From the NCBI GenBank assembly GCA_013397695.1, contig VYZI01000068.1, positions 3,239,947 to 3,303,946 on the forward strand: a stretch of 64,000 nt of DNA. The letters are read 5' to 3'. Below the pieces are notes generated by a model. That model did not search any database, was not told where the DNA came from, and saw nothing but the letters and a program-made list of their open reading frames with translations. The first letter of the stretch is position 1; every line of letters begins with the position of its first letter. Below are positions 13,640 to 26,030 of the stretch, one piece after another. Position numbers and translations under genes: made by a program. The stretch is from Centropus unirufus. Taxonomy: Eukaryota > Chordata > Aves > Cuculiformes > Centropidae.

Positions 13640-15640
13640 TTACTGACGGTGAGAAGACTGGAAAGACAAGGCAGGTCCCTATTTCCTATTAAGTAAAGCC
13701 TGAGAAATAAAAGAAGAAAGGAAACCAGAATGGTTACAACAGCAGTGTAGGACTGAGGTTACCCTCAAAATAGCTTAAGTGAAGCTCAAGCAGAATGATG
13801 AATCTCAATAGATCATAAAATCTGCCAAACTAAAGCAAACAAAAATATCTGATGAACTTGCAGAGAGTAATGATAAATCTTTCTTCGAGTGCATCAGGAA
13901 CGTGAAGCCTGCCAGAAACTCTGGGAAGCATTCGTAATCAGAGGAGTAAAGGAGCACTCAGAAGATAAAGGCATTACAGAAAATACCCTAGACACATTCA
14001 CTGCAGTGACAGTAGACGTATGAGACACTGGGGAGCCTCTGTAAAGAACTCTGACAGAAACATTAACATTGGCATGAATGGAGAATAAGTGGTAACATTT
14101 GAACACAGAAATATCAGGAAAAACAGCAGAAGAGAGAATATAAGAATGGCAAGTGTTGAAGGCATGTAGATCAGCAGGCCAGCAAGACCACAGCACAGTT
14201 ACATGTACTGTTTCGGGATACTCAGATCAGGAAAAGAAGTCTAAAACAAGGGACTGCAACTACTATAATCTGTCATAATGTAGAGGTGAGAAAGGGTGGA
14301 AAGACTAACCATTACCCACATTGAGGCTAACCACATGCCTGTCAAATGAAGAATCCTGAAATTTTTATGAGAACACAACAGCTGGAGTCCCTTGTCTTCC
14401 ACATCACTGCAAGGAACCCTGGACCAGTGACTTGGATACACACTTCTTGGTACCTGAAAGCCAAACTGGACAGATAGAAATATTGTGGTGTTTGTAAGTA
14501 CACAGGTGTTGAGGGTATGGAATGAAACCAGTTCTGTATTGATATAAAACTATTTTTCCCTTCTATGAAGTCTCACTGAGTTTTCATACATTATTGCTAC
14601 AAGATTGCAGCACTTTTTCCTCAGGATTCCTCTATTAGGACGCCTCTGCAAAGGACTCCAAGGATGTGTTTGAAATTGCAATGACTGAATGAGCAGACAC
14701 ACAGGGAACCTACACAACAAATGCTAACAGCTCACCAGGACCAGATGGCACGCAACGCAGAAATTCTAAAGGAACTGAAGCATGAAATCAGTGAATTACT
14801 GACGCAACGGTGTGTCACCTCTCAATTAAAAGTATCTTGGAAGTGTGGTAGCAAAGATGACAGACTTTTATGAGACTGTAAGCAAGACCTTTAACCCGAG
14901 ATCTGTGTTGTACATATTCATAAAATCCGCAATGAAGAATGGAATTAGGACATATCCGGATACATACAATCCAGTTGAGAAGAGTCAACATGGCTTTTGG
15001 AAAAAATATCCTGATATACAAGCCTACTGGAATTCCATCCACAAGCCAGTAGAAACAGCCAATCCAGCTCCTTTCCATTGAATTTCAAAAGACTTTCAGC
15101 AAAAACCTTTGTTGAGTCTTTTAAGGATGCTCAGTAGACAAAAGATCAAAGGTTCTTCTTGCATAGTTGCAAAACTGAAAGAATGACCTACTCATGTTTC
15201 CAATTCTTGCCACTGCCAGTGAAGTTCTGAAGTATCTGTGCTGAAACATATAGGACCTACAGACTCCCTGCTCCAGACAAAGGGGTAAGGTGTGCACTGA
15301 CAACATCCAAAGTTTTTAGTTTATTCAAGGTGATAAATGAAAAAGCAAACCATAGAAAGCAAAGACATTATGAAAAACAAATGAAAAGGTAATAAAATGG
15401 CAGGTAATATTCAGTGCAGGGAAAAATTACATAAAAAATATACATACAGGAAAAATAATCCTAAGTTCAGGAAAAAAAAATTGTGAGCTTGAGTAAACTA
15501 GCACCTGTTAGCAGTGAGATCATGGTAATTACAATAGATGGGTGCAGGAAAACATCAGTTCCCTGCTCAGAAAACAATTAAAATAGGAAATCAAAAGTCA
15601 GGAATCATTAGGGAAGAAATTACAATAAAGTCCTAACAGA
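13640..15640 (+). mobile_element. Old CR1-clade (L3/CR1-like) LINE relic spanning much of ORF2
   Basis: Scattered but collinear matches to an ancient amniote CR1-clade ORF2 run left to right. AAATCTTTCTTCGAGTGCAT and AAGCCTGCCAGAAACTCTGG are at about 13.88 kb, and GGAGTAAAGGAGCACTCAGA follows. SPGPDG is encoded at 14732-14749, after a frameshift comes ILKELKHEI, SQHGF ends at 14997, and EFQKTFS (15080-15100) corresponds to the DFQKAFD catalytic block. AAATGGCAGGTAATATTCAG and AGGAATCATTAGGGAAGAAA close the series near 15.4-15.6 kb. Frameshifts, stops and a poorly matching stretch (about 14.2-14.69 kb) show it is dead. It is far more diverged than the CR1 copy just upstream. Confidence 0.75.
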
Positions 15641-18600
15641 GTTTCAGAAGGACAAAGAAAAGAAGATTTTATCTCACAGAACAGAAACATTTAACAGGCA
15701 TTGTTATATTGATCTGTCTGCATGCATTTTCCTGTCACAAGATAAACAGTGAAAATAATTACATCAACATGTCCTGTGTTCAGCCAATTGATCTTAGTGC
15801 AGGTTAACAAATGTGATTAGATGCTCATAGGCCAGAAAATCTAATTCTCTTGTTGTCAATTACTCTTTTGAGACACAGTCACAGTGAATAAAAACTGAAA
15901 ATCTGAAATAACCTACACTTCCACCCTACCAGCCGTTAATTTCTCCATTAAATGACAAAACTTCTCCAGCTTTTTTTGATGGTACCAAAACTGCAAACTA
16001 TGCCCTATCTAGTTTTATGTAGTTTGCTCAAAAGCATGTCAAAAAGGTATTCTATACATGGCAAAAAAAAATTAAGCTATTCACATAACTCCTGCGTATG
16101 TGATTAATTCAAAAATTCATACAACACTATCAAATCAATGTGCTCCAAATCCACAGAGGCTGACCCAAACTCCCCCCTTTCTCCAAAAAAGCAAATATAT
16201 GATCTTAATAAAACAAATATCATCATATGGATAAAAGGCTATGAACCACATTTCTAGCATAATATCTAGAGGCTTAAATGAGAAAAAAAGCAATACAGAT
16301 TCTCAGCAAAAAATGCAAGAGTTCTGAAGCCACATTTTCAAGATGGACAATGAATACCACGAAATTAAAGATAGAAGAATTAGAGCTGCCAACACTGCCA
16401 TTAAACACCTCCAAACAACCCTTTTTGTTTAAAATTCCTGGGTAAACAGCATCCTCAATTTGCTCTTCTCTGTAACTGTGTCACCACTCTGCTGTTGTGG
16501 GTGTGCTGACATGGTTGTTATGCAACTGCCTTGTTCCTGAGCAGGATTAAAAAATAACAAAAAACAAAAAAAAACCCCAACCAAACAAAATAGCCCACCC
16601 TCAAAGCTGAAACCAAAAGTTTTTCAGATTGGCTATGCTCCTCTAGGAGCTCTATTACAGTGTTGTTTTGGTGGTGGATTCCCAGGTAGCAGTGTCACAG
16701 CCCTTTCCTCTTCCCTTTGCTTCTAGCAGTGTCCAGTACCAGGCATGTCCTTCAGCACCACGGTGACGTGCTGCCCTAGCTGTGGCTTTCCATGATGCAA
16801 GCATCTACTGTCCTCTGGTTACGTCAGGCTCTGCTTCACAAAGAAACAACGCTCTTCTGCAGGTCCAGTTCATCTCACTTTTCTACAGATCATACAAGTC
16901 ATACCTTAGAATGACCTCCAAAGAAAATAGAAATATTTCTTTCCTGAATGAAGGTGGGAGCTTCCAGCCACCTGGATCCTTTCGAGCATCAGCAGGAATG
17001 CACCCCTATTCTAAAGGAGCCGGCAGAGTTGCATTGTCTTCTCCAGAATCCCTATAAAGACTCAATCATCCAAAATATATTTGGTTAGATCCAGCTCTGT
17101 ATTCTTACCTGAAAGATCCAACACTATCCAGATACTATCTTTTGCTCCTTCTCTCTTCTTATTCATCCCAGGCAATGGCACACACAGTTCTAACTTCTCA
17201 CCCTTCTCTTGTTCACTGGTATCAAGCCTTGAGAAAGTTTCTCCCAAGTCCTCTGTTTCACTATCTTCATTATTTCATGATTAATCGATTCTTTTTCTCT
17301 CATCTGTTTATCAAAAATCACACACACACACTCTTCCACTGCAGTGCCCACTTTGTATGTAAGGTTTTTCTTCCCTCTCATTCAGAGGACCCTTTCTCTC
17401 CATCCTCTGATATCATAGACAATGCCATTCATTGCCACTTTAGTTTTTCCTTTCCAATTTAGAAAACATCGATATCCAAAGCAAAATTTTAATTTCTACT
17501 CCAAGTCAGAAAGATTAACAGTACCTTGGTTAATTCCTGCTCTGAACAGTCCTTTCTCTCTTCTCCAGGACTGCAGGAGTTGCTGTCCTATACTTAGGTG
17601 TGAGGCTGAACCAAAAGTCACTTAGTTAAATGCCATAGTTAGACAGTACCCCATTCCCAATGCCTCCACTTTTTCAGTTATAAAAAAGATTATCCCCCTT
17701 CAACAAAAATACCTTTTTGCAGACACTTTAGATACTGTCGAGACTCCAGAGCACAACTTGGTGATATTACATCACATCCACATTATGATACCCTGAGCGA
17801 TTTGCTATAAGGGTTTTTCCTCAGTGCTACAGAAATCCAGTAAGTGGAAACATCGAATCACACTTTGTTAGTAGGAATGGCATGTCCTACTTAAGAATAA
17901 GAAGAGCAGCATGGGATCTAGTTTCAACATCCCCCCCCATTTTATGTTTCAATACAACACATACAAACAGGAAGAAGCAAGAACTCCTCTGCTTTGCTAG
18001 CTCGGGTAACTCTCCACAAAGGATACAGTCACAGGAGCTCTGTACTAAAAAGTGCCTGACCCAGAAGGGCAGCTGCTAGTGGGACAAGCAGATGCACCAG
18101 CCTTCTGCCAGCTGGTACACAGGGAGAGCAGATACCCAGAGAACTGCCGTCACCATCTGAGCTGGCCTGTCACAGCTGTGCCACCGCCCTTTGCCCCTGC
18201 ACTTTCTGCTCAAAAGAAATGTGGATTTCCACTACAGCAGACCAGCACAAAGCAGCAACAAAATAGCAGTTCACAAAAACTACCTCAAATCTGGTATATA
18301 TGCAAGGAATTGATGATTCTCATTTGATTAATTGCTCCACAAAAACAGCATTATTAAATGAAACCAAGCAGGAATCATCCTTGTCTAGAAAACATCATAA
18401 CCTAACAAAAAAAACTGAACACCATCATCATGCTCCCTTGACCATGCTTCCATTCATGTTCCAGTTTTGGATGACTGTCCAGCACCCAAAAGTGTAACTT
18501 CTCAGTTCAACGTACTCCAGAGGGAGATACAAATTCTTAAAAGGCAGAAAACACCTCAGCTAATTAAGGCCCTGCCATGTGGGCCCTAATGCAATATTCT

Positions 18601-21600
18601 TGCCGTTAGAAAAAACGTTGACAAAGGAGTGTATTGAAGGATGATAGTTACAGCTTCTATTTTGTAAGAACTCTATCTGACTATCATATATGGTACCCGC
18701 AGACACATGTAGTCATCTGTCTTGTATCTTATCCTTGGTCAATGAGACTCATCGAGTTGATTCAGCCAGTCAGTTCTCTGGTTCTGCTTCAACTGGTCCT
18801 GTTCACTCACACAGAAAACCATGTTTCATTTTCTGGTTTGAATTTCAAAGACACCAAAATACCTGGTAAAGCAAGTTTTGGGGCACAAGCAACACTAGAA
18901 ACAGAAAAACTTTTTAAAAGGTAATAAATAATCTGAGAATAGAAAGGAAAAGTGGGGATTTCATCAGACCAAACCAATGATGAATTCTTGCTTCTCAGCA
19001 GCATGCAATTCCCTCTCCTTTTCAAGAGAAATGGCAGCATGTCCACAGCTATTTCAGTTTTAGAAAGCAGCACCAAAACTCTGAACCATACATTCAGTCA
19101 TAACACGTGTGTATCAAAAAAACCCAAACATATATTACAGTATTTGGACTATTCCACTATAAAGTTAGACTAAAGTACACACTTATATGGAAGGCCATAC
19201 GCGCTTGAATCTGGAAGTTTTCAAGTAATTGGATAAAATCAGGGAAGAGAAAAAAAATCCAGAAGTCCTAACCAATCTATTCCTGTTAAGAAACAGGCCT
19301 TATGCAAACACACTCTGTACTGCAAACCACATATTTTTATCTCTAAATATTTAATAATTGGTTTCACTCTAAATTTGACAGAGAAGCAGAGGTCAGCTAT
19401 TTAACATATCTCCTCATTGCATGATACTATAAATAAAGATACAAAACTAACTCCTGCAACATGGAGGCTGCACAGGAGCTCACCGCCATTTATCAACCAG
19501 GCAGCATTGCCAAGGTAGATTTCACAACCACTGAGAAAGCTTCAGCAGTGGTTTTGTAACACTCCAAGTTTATCAACCACAGAAAGTCCGCTCTCCATTT
19601 TGCTTTGTCTTTTTACTTTCACAACAAAACAAAGTAAAATTCACTTAAAATATGTGTTTTCATAAAACTGAAAAATGAAGGACTGCATGATATTTATTAC
19701 TCTGTATTTTTAAAACACCCATTACTCCTAACTTCAAAGCTAAACATGCTGCACAGAACCACAAGACTCAGCTCTGTATAACCTCTTAAGTTTCAAAAAA
19801 AAAAAAAAAAAGTGAAACCAAATGGACTTTTTTACCCCTGGGAAAACCAAAATATCTACATAAAAATCATGCTATCAGATTCTACCTTTCTCTTCAGGGA
19901 AGTAATGGCTACAGCTTTTGAAGTATTTCATAATTAACTCTTGCGTTTATACTGGATCAAGATGTTTTTACCCTAAAAAGCCACACACAATGCATCTTTC
20001 GGTCTCCTATGTTACCAACAGACAAATTATTTTTACATGGCCTTAAAATATCAATGAGCTACAGTAACAGTCAGAGGTGAATAAGTGGGATAAAAAGTAA
20101 ATAATCAATACAACTGTTCATGTGAAGCCTTGACAGAATATGCCTATACTTACTTAGGACTTGATGCACACCACACTGCTCTTGCAGTTCTTTGGCCCAA
20201 GGCGGGCACTTGCCCTCCTGTCTAAGCAGAAAGAGCTATTATGACTGCAAACTCCCTGAGCTTCAAGCAACATTAAATGCACATGAGTTAAGAACTTCCT
20301 CTAAGGGATTTCTATGAAGCCATAGGAGAAATTTCCCCCTTGTTCATCACTTAAACACTGCTTTATCTAGAGACAAGATCACACTCTGCCCAACTTCACA
20401 TAACTTTCCTACTGCCACAATATCACCTTGTAAAAATAATGTTATTTTCTACTCCAGTAAATGTGTTACTGAGCACATCATCTTAATTTCAGATGCTGAA
20501 AAGGGCACTCAGCAAACAGAGGTTGCTAAATAACCTTTATTTGTTTTGGTCATGTAAGCAGTATCTCCTAATTGAAGTTCTCTCCCCTGAGGCACAAAGT
20601 GGCAAACAGATGAATAAGCTGAGAATTTTTGAAGACTGATGAAAGGAAACCAAGAAGCTTTATATAGAAGGCAAACCCCATGTGACTTCACCATATATTG
20701 AGCATTACCAGTCACATGGGAACACCCCCCTCAGAATTCACAGTTGAAGGGAATCAAGTTGGAGCAGCAGGCAAAGTCTGCTTGCCCTCCATACATAGAG
20801 GTGAGTTCAGTGGTGCCACGTAATGCACTGTCAAAGCTAAGAGAACAACTAATATCATATTCTGACCAGAACCCTGTTCTTTCCCCTGCCTTTCCACTCT
20901 TTGTTTCCTTTTTTTATATAGAACAGCGTGATAAATCCACTTCTAAAACCAGAAATGTTCTTCTCCAAAATCTGGCAAACTATGATGTATCTTAAATAAA
21001 ATTTTCCATGCCACATAGCAGTGTCACATCACTCTGATGCGGGAAGCCTCATTAACTACAGCCCTGACATGAACAGATTTCTTCATACTAAAACTCTTTG
21101 AAGACTAATTTCAATAAGAACATCTTTTAATTCCACAATCTGGAGCACAGACTCGCCATTTGGTTAGGAAGCTAAGTTCATGACTGTTGAAATTCTTGTG
21201 AAGGCTCTATTGAATTTCACCAAATTACAGGCTTCTGAAATGAACATAACTCAAATACATTCAGCAGTTATCAGCCAGACATTTCAACCAACAACAGCTG
21301 CAGCAGCCCACGTCACTGCTACTGTCATGTGGCTAATTAAAGCCTACCCTTCCACCTCTGGCCAGCTGTAGCACTTTACCCCCATCCTCCAGTTTGTAAC
21401 GGGATTAGTGCTTTTGGGATCCCAGTCAGCCATCTCTGAGTCCTGGCCCTGGCATGGAAGAAGCAAGGGGAAATAAACTGCATCTTTTGGCAGTCCTCTA
21501 AAAGAATCAGAGCCAAACAGGAAGCTGATTTCTAGGATGGCACTCTGTGTTGACAGCAAAGCTCTGGAGACTTGATCTGGATGAAACATGTTAATTATAC

Positions 21601-22369
21601 CACTTGCTTGAGCTTGGTAATAAAAAAAATCCCATCTCTCTATGAGACTAAACGTCAGCATCATAGAAACAATTCTGAGTTTCAAAATCAGGGAAATCTC
21701 TACTACATTTGTAGTGACAACTACAGCTGCTCAGAGATATGGAAAAATATGAAAATACCTAATTAAAGCACAAAAATAAGACCAAACTGAAGAGCCACAA
21801 GGACAGCATGAAGGTCGAGATGCAATTAACATTTTACACTCTGGATCTAGCAACTGACACAGCATTAACCAACAAAAAGCTAGTTCAAGAGATTTGTTTG
21901 TAAGGGTTTTGGCAGGAAGTAGCTAAATAAAGTCATAGAAAGATTTGAAAATGAAAGGGAGGTAGACTACTGCCTGTGTATGCCATCTCCTAAAAGGTAT
22001 GTGAATGTATACTTTTTAAACATAAATAAAAATATTTCTGTGGTACACTGAAAATTCCTACCAGTACAGAAGCTCGCACTTATATAATTCAAACAAGTTT
22101 CCATATAAAGTGTTCTACACAAGATATATTCATGTATTCTCTGGTTTTATATGAATGTACAATACCACTATGCAGAATTCAAGATGAGTAGTTGCCATGT
22201 ACTCAACATTCAAAGGGTCACTCTTCCCTGAAGGAAATGGCGTGTGACAATGACTGTAGGCTATGAACAGACAAATGTCATTTACCATCGGTTCATGACA
22301 GAAGCTGGCCTACCCAAACAGGCCAATAAAAATAAACAATAGATGCAACAAAACAAAACTAGGAAGTAT
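15641..22369. other. Intronic sequence without recognised genes
   Basis: AT-rich intron 3. It contains an A-rich stretch with ACCCCAAC at 16551-16581 that is nearly identical to one at 10.08 kb, a short (CA)n at about 17321-17330 and an A17 tract at 19795-19811. No coding or RNA gene is apparent. Short open frames occur on both strands at random. Confidence 0.5.
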
Positions 22370-22615
22370 TCACAGAACCACAGGTATTTGGTTGGAAATG
22401 ACCTCTGGGGACCTCTAGTCCAGACTCTCATTCTTTCTTGATGGATTCTGTCCATTGAAGCTCCGAAAGCTCCTAGGGAAGAAGATTAAACAAACTCCAG
22501 GCAAACTTCTCTAATTTCTCTAGTGCTCTACTGTCATCTTGGTGAAAATGTTTTTCCCAATGTCCAAACTGAACTTCCCGAGAGCCATTCCCCTTGCTAT
22601 TTCGTTAACGCTACT
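22370..22615 (-). mobile_element. CR1 LINE 3' fragment, diverged
   Basis: The plus strand begins TCACAGAACCACAGGTATTT then GGTTGGAAATGACCTCTGGG, the reverse complement of a CR1 3' end, followed by GACCTCTAGTCCAGACTCTC. At 22540-22580, GAAAATGTTTTTCCCAATGT and AACTGAACTTCCC fit the region further inside a CR1 of the same orientation. It is more diverged than the other short CR1 copies. The right limit is uncertain and could reach about 22.74 kb. Confidence 0.75.
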
Positions 22616-25336
22616 TTTTTTTTGTAGCCATTGAGGAGTCTTGTGGGCACATTTTAGGTACGCCCAACTAATTAGAGCAGCAATGCTTACACTCGTCCTC
22701 CCCAACTACTGACCACTCCTCTCCCTCCCAAAACAATTTGCTAGGGAAGAAACTACAAAGACTGCCAAGGGAGTAAAAGAGTTCTTAAGAGTTCTTCAGC
22801 TTCCTGTGCATTATCTGTCATTGAGCTGGCCTTCATTCATCCTTGAACAACACTGTTTTTCCTGAACTTTGTCTTGCAACTACCATACTTGTAAGAACCT
22901 TTCTTGTTATCCTTGACATCCCGCATTAAAAAAGGTTACTCCAGTAAAGCTTTCTGCAAATGGTAGACTATGCCTTGCTTTGTTAAATGGTCGTGGATTA
23001 TCAATCCAAATGTACATTGGAAAAAATATAAAATGATTAATTGCTTAAGACAACCTACAGGCAGCTTGCCTAGTAAGGAGTTGCAGTGCCCATGGAGTAC
23101 TGGAGGTTGTGGAGTAAGGCTAGAAAGGTAAGCAGCAGGGATGAGAAGCTAAATTGTAGAAGAGAAGACTTAGGGTAACCCCAGGAATTGCTAGGTAGAA
23201 ACCAGCGGGAAGCCACCATGGAGTCAAGTGTCTGTTCTAGGTCCCTTTGTATTAAGGTGATTCTGCTGTTTAGCTCTATGGTTGCTTTTTTTTTTTTTTT
23301 TCAAAAATCTCTTATTTCTATGATATTAGGTGGCTGCTATGATTTGCTAGGGTGAGAATGTTAAGCAGAGCAGAGCATCAGAGACAGCCCCTGACCCTAT
23401 TACAAAAAAGACAAAGTGTGATGGATATATCATCATTCATTCAGAATGTTTGAACCAGAACTAGGAACCGAACTGAAATTCCAAGGCTCTCTCTTTTCCT
23501 ACTGGCTTTGCTTACTTGCCTATCTGAAGGAAAGCCTTTATATGGCTCACTGATACAACTACTTGAATCTCTTAAGACTTGCAGATTCTACAGTTTCCCA
23601 CATTTCCCTGTAAAATACACCCTTAAAAAAACCCACAACATTATCTAGTTCCCAAAACTGTGTCTGGTTTTGTTTATACTTACTTTCTACCTGACGCCCC
23701 CTGCCTTGGCACAGGCTGAGAAATCTATGCATTAGGGCTAAGTTTAAAAGACCCATCCCAGTAAAGTTTGTGATCCTTCTGGCAAAGGTGAATAATTTAG
23801 AAAGTATTTAGGTAGGTAAAGATGCTGTTAAGCATCTAGTAAGGTATCCAGGTGAATACTATTTCCAGGCAGCTAACTACATATAAACCATACTCCTGGC
23901 TTGGACCTGGGGGAGTTTAACTCCTGCCCAATGCCAATGCCAATTTTAATCAGGAATCATGGAATATTTTGTAATTTCCCCAAAGCACCCATTTCTGGTT
24001 TCAGGCAATTATGCAACACTTGAACAATTTACATTTCAGCATATAGTGTGCACTGCCAGGGAACTGTCATCTGTCCCCAGCTGAAAGTCCGGAAGAGTTT
24101 TCTGGCGAGGAAAAAAAAGAGGCAATGACTGGCAGGGGAGGGAAGTGGAAAGGTTTTTTTTTCAGTGTATCAGTTTGTAGGCTGACCATGATCACTGGTC
24201 TTTCATTTTCAAGTGTTTGGGATAAAGAGACTGACATAGTTACTAGTTTTAATGCTGAGAAAGTAGTCATGCTAATATAAACAGCTTCTTGTGCTGAAAT
24301 TGTATCTAAGGAGCATTAGAACAAAAGACATTATATGTTATTACATTACACAGACACTCTATACAGTCCAAATGTTTTTTCTGACAATAAGCCCAAACCC
24401 AAGATTAAAAGCTTGTCTAAGATATGACACAAGACTCAAAAGTATCTGCTAGCATAAAAGAGACCACCACTACTCTGCAATATGGCCAAGATCAGCAGGA
24501 TGTGGGAAAGTTGTTAAGTTTTCAGCTAGATCCTGCAGCTCTCTGTGTACCTGCCAAATAACGATTCACAGCAGAATTCTCAAAATTTTGTACAACAATC
24601 ATGAGAAAGCAATCAAGAGAAGCATTATGGTTTGCTGCCCAGATCAAAGGCAAATCAAGGCCGAATTATTGTAAAGAGATCTTCCCTAGGTAAAACAGCT
24701 GGTCGATTTAATGTAGGAATATGATGAAGAACACTCAATACACAAAGCAGATTGAAATGCTCTATTTATATATCTATGCTATCAGGAAGCAGGAAACTAT
24801 AAACCAACTAAATAAAAAAAATCCAACACAAACTCTAAAAATACACACATTACCCATGTAGTTCAATTCACTGAAGCTTTACAAAAATCCTTCTAAGGCT
24901 GATTGCCCTGAACACCAGAGGCAGTTGCAGACACCTTGCCAAGGGACATCCAGCTTGCTCAGAATGTCCTACCCTTCAACAGCAAGCTTCTTGGCCTAAT
25001 CTAGTGCTGCACTTCCAAAGCTGCCATTTGCTGATGGTGAACTGAATCACAAAACCCATCCCACTCCAGAACTCCCTGCAGCTGGCTTTATCTGTCACTC
25101 ACGCTTATTAAGATGCAGCACGCAGCCACTCCTATGAAGTCTGCCCCACACAGCCCCTGGGACTATCCTGTTGCTGTTAAAATTCAGTAAGCTGAGCCAC
25201 AGCATACCAGGCTAGCTTCCTCCCCAAATTTAGAGCCACAATTCAAAGAATTCATCTACTTAAGAAAGAAGAGTGAATGATAAAAGGAAGCGTATTGCCT
25301 GAAACAAATATTTTGATGCTTTTGAATATCTAAAGA
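22616..25336. other. Intronic sequence without recognised genes
   Basis: AT-rich intron 3 with a T16 tract at 23286-23301. I recognise no gene, RNA or repeat family. Confidence 0.5.
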
Positions 25337-25452
25337 GCAGGGGTCAAAAGGATGGGGCTATATTCTTCTCAGTGGTGCCCAGTGACAGGACAAGGAGCAA
25401 CAGGCCCAGATTGGAACATGGAAGTTCCACCTCAACAACTTCTTTACTGTTA
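25337..25452 (+). mobile_element. Internal CR1 LINE fragment without its 3' end
   Basis: TCTCAGTGGTGCCCAGTGAC, AGGACAAGGAGCAACAGGCC and GGAAGTTCCACCTCAACAAC followed by CTTCTTTACTGT match the well-conserved part of CR1 between the ORF2 end and the 3' UTR. The expected downstream part, with the conserved GAGCACTGGAACAGGCTGCC-type block and tail, is not recognisable, so the 3' end has been deleted or replaced. That is less usual than the 5' truncation normally seen. Confidence 0.8.
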
Positions 25453-26010
25453 CACCTTAAAAGCATCACTTCAGTTGCTTCCTGTGATAGTGAATTATTA
25501 GAAACTTGGATTGTTAAACGCCAGCAGACACTCTCCAACCCAGGATCAAAACAAGAAAAATATGTGAGCCCACCTGGTGATCTAAGCAAGTTATAGAGCA
25601 ATCCCATATCATTAAAGCTGCACCAATTTGGGAAATAAGCAGTTGCCACACTCAAATTCTCTTCTAGAATACATTCTTTTTGGCCATTATAGAGCTAACA
25701 AAAGTAAAGACATTTTAAAAACTGATATTCACATGTGTATTTGGCAGTTTATTCCATTTTTTGCATGGTAGGCAATAGAGATGGAATATAGGGCATGCAC
25801 TTCAAATAAATATTTGTGTGGATTTGCTGTATCAAATCAGGATTTTAAAGTCTGTTATGCAAGAGAGAAAAAAAAATCCCCAATTTGGCCAGGTTCTATA
25901 CAATCTGGATGACTGATCTCATTTAAATAAAGGTCTAATAATAACTCAGGAAGTAGTGCTCAATCGTACAGCAATGCCCTTTTCTCCCTTTATAAATGGT
26001 ATTTAAAACA

Positions 26011-26030
26011 NNNNNNNNNNNNNNNNNNNN
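26011..26030. other. Assembly gap (20 N)
   Basis: Twenty consecutive N. The true length of missing sequence is unknown, since a round number may be a placeholder. It lies inside intron 3 and does not touch an exon. Confidence 0.99.

Noticed and set aside
19795..19811. A17 tract as the tail of a processed pseudogene
   Set aside because: No recognisable gene-derived sequence precedes it, so it is recorded only as a homopolymer.
25344..25655. 103-codon minus-strand and 74-codon plus-strand open frames
   Set aside because: They overlap a CR1 fragment and adjoining intron; the plus-strand frame begins inside noncoding CR1 sequence.
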